Below, one piece after another: positions 62,388 through 64,000 of a stretch of DNA of 64,000 nucleotides. Within the stretch, counting starts at the first letter, position 1; each line of letters opens with the position of its first letter. The stretch covers positions 156,164,333 to 156,228,332 of the forward strand of contig CM019065.1 in NCBI GenBank assembly GCA_009667805.1, in the 5' to 3' direction. The notes under the pieces are model-generated. The model ran no database searches. It was not told the origin of the DNA and saw only the letters and a list, made by a program, of their open reading frames with translations. The stretch comes from Leptobrachium leishanense. Its lineage: Eukaryota > Chordata > Amphibia > Anura > Megophryidae. Position numbers and translations under genes: made by a program.

Positions 62388-62838
62388 GGCTAATGTCAGA
62401 CGAACGCAGAATGAGCGCACTCTGCATTGAAGATACTGCGTGAAGATACTGTACACACCGCACGATCCGTTTTTCTTGACAGACGTAGAAAAAAAAGGGA
62501 ACTATGGGAAATAAAAATAATATGAAAAATGCAAAAAATTTGAAAAGGATGTGAAAAGCCATTGTGTGCGTCAAGGTGCTGGACGTCGCAAATGTGCTGC
62601 GTTTGACATCTCATCACTCACACGGAATGCTACGTGGACATGGAGCACTCTGCGCGTCCGTCTAGCGGTTTTACATTCTTGCCTAACTTGCGTCCGTTTG
62701 CCACGTGCGTTGTGCGTGCGCAGTTCGGTGCGGACGCACTTATTGTGTGGTTCTCTATTGCTCATGATTCTATGCTACGACGGACATTAAACTGTGCGGC
62801 AACATGGACGTGATCACTGCATTCGTCTGACACAGGCC
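62388..62838. mobile_element. CpG-rich MITE, GGCTAGGGTC family, copy 3
   Basis: Starts GGCTAATGTCAGACGAACGC and ends GCATTCGTCTGACACAGGCC. The interior is CpG-rich with GTCCGTTTGCCACGTGCGTT, related to copies 1 and 2 but more diverged. Flanks GTA and TTA. Confidence 0.7.
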
Positions 62839-62839
62839 T

Positions 62840-63775
62840 TACTTAGCAAGGTTTGTGGAACAATATAGGGATTTTAATGCTTTCCGCAAGTTCATGTTCA
62901 AGTATTATGTTAACAGGCTCTCATGCGTACGCAAAGGAACCACGCACTCTTTTTTAAGATTAAAATGAATGGAGAATAGCTTGTGAAGGCAAGGAAATTG
63001 GCAGTAACCTACATTTACGTTTTTGCAAGTTTCATGACAATACATAAATAACTAAATCTTTCAATTAATAAAGACCATTACTGCTGTAGCAATAATGTAG
63101 CCCCTCTTGGCTGTTCTGTCTTTTACCGTAACCAGGAAGTGGTTGGATTTTGTGAGGGAAAATGTATGCAAAGAAGGAATTTTATAGTCATTTTAAACCT
63201 TTTAACTATATATTTAAAAAATAAACTTATTTTAATGTGTTTTTTACGTGGGTGTTGGGAAATCTTCAATATTCATCTAAGGGAGTCATGTAGTTCATCT
63301 AATCCAATAGAAGGACGTGCATTCCTCAACTTTTATTCACTCGTGCTGTGATGCTCCGCCCACCATTTTTACACAAGAAATATCAAAGAGGCCTGGCATG
63401 CACTGATTTCAGATTTAAAACTGCTTTATTCTTTGAGCAGATATACGTACTGTCATCGCTTGAGTCCCCAGTCGGGGGCCTTTCTTCAGAACACTGTAGC
63501 AATTTCAAATGCCTTATTCATACAGAAACAATATGGAGGTGAAGCGAGGGGTGTGGGAGGAGATGGACATGTGATGTGATTACCACAGCATGCTGCCCAT
63601 AGCAACTCTGTAACGTGTGACCAGATAACAGAAACAAAATGGAGATAAAATGTACCTTGCATATGTGGTTTCCATAGAAACCATAGACCATATTATAGCG
63701 ACATAATGAAAACAAGCACCAGTACGCTCCCTACAGCTAAAACGGGGACACTAAGGGGAAAAATTTGCATTCACT
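62840..63775. other. No recognisable gene; unassigned
   Basis: No coding or transposon end recognised. The area about 63400-63720 (CAGTCGGGGGCCTTTCTTC) may be an old transposon fragment. Confidence 0.35.
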
Positions 63776-64000
63776 GTCACAAGCATCTCCTCCATGGTGT
63801 GGAGGCCTCTGCTGCCGGTTCACATGACCGGCAGGATCTCGCCTCTCGCGAGACCCTGCAGGACGGCGGAGTGATCGTGGAGGGAGACTAGGGACTTTTT
63901 TCCCCACTCTCACTCTGCGCCCCGGCAGCCCAAAGCAGTGGACCGTGCCACCGTTCTTGTCGCGGGATGAGAGGTGAGTATTCGATTTTTGGGGGGTTCC
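63776..64000. repeat. GC-rich repeat core running off the window
   Basis: GGTTCACATGACCGGCAGG, GAGGGAGACTAGGG and GAGGTGAGTATTCG correspond to 41480-41645 and, inverted, to 49180-49400. Cut by the window end. Confidence 0.5.

Overview
The window reads as nuclear DNA of a vertebrate, most likely a frog or other amphibian. It has small exons with GT/AG splice sites inside long introns, a very dense load of non-autonomous DNA transposons, a CR1 LINE with an octamer tail, and several Tc1/mariner elements. The species cannot be fixed from the sequence alone.

One host gene is present, on the minus strand. It is the 3' two thirds of ebf2, an Early B-cell Factor / COE transcription factor. Ten exons, from 32240 down to 8274, join in frame into 390 codons plus a stop. 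They cover the end of the DNA-binding domain, the IPT/TIG domain, the helix-loop-helix with its duplicated helix, and the Ser/Thr/Pro-rich C-terminal activation region. The first exons (about 185 residues) are not in the window. If the intron is simply long, 32241-64000 is the start of that intron. The terminal exon codes for only ten residues and lies 8.9 kb from the previous one. The exon at 29489-29606 has a second possible donor 24 nt downstream, in frame.

Layout: 1-7700 lies downstream of the gene and holds transposon debris, including a dead Tc1 copy. 7719-8305 is the probable 3' UTR and last exon. 8306-17254 is the last intron, with an L2/Rex1-like LINE, MITEs and a TIR-bounded minisatellite. 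17255-22561 holds seven of the eight C-terminal exons. 22562-32158 has tandem arrays, hairpin elements and two further exons at about 29.5 and 32.2 kb. 32241-64000 has no recognisable exon. It holds an intact-looking Tc1 transposon, a CR1 LINE with two apparent single-base frameshifts, a four-deep nest of transposons at 44477-48432 inside a minisatellite, several hAT-type MITEs with 8-bp target duplications, and two low-repeat stretches that may be regulatory.

The host gene and the repeats are not functionally linked on present evidence. The repeats do show relationships among themselves: a tRNA-like SINE carries the same 3' tail as the LINE at 8.5-11.1 kb, and short 182-bp palindromic MITEs share terminal repeats with a roughly 0.9-kb family.
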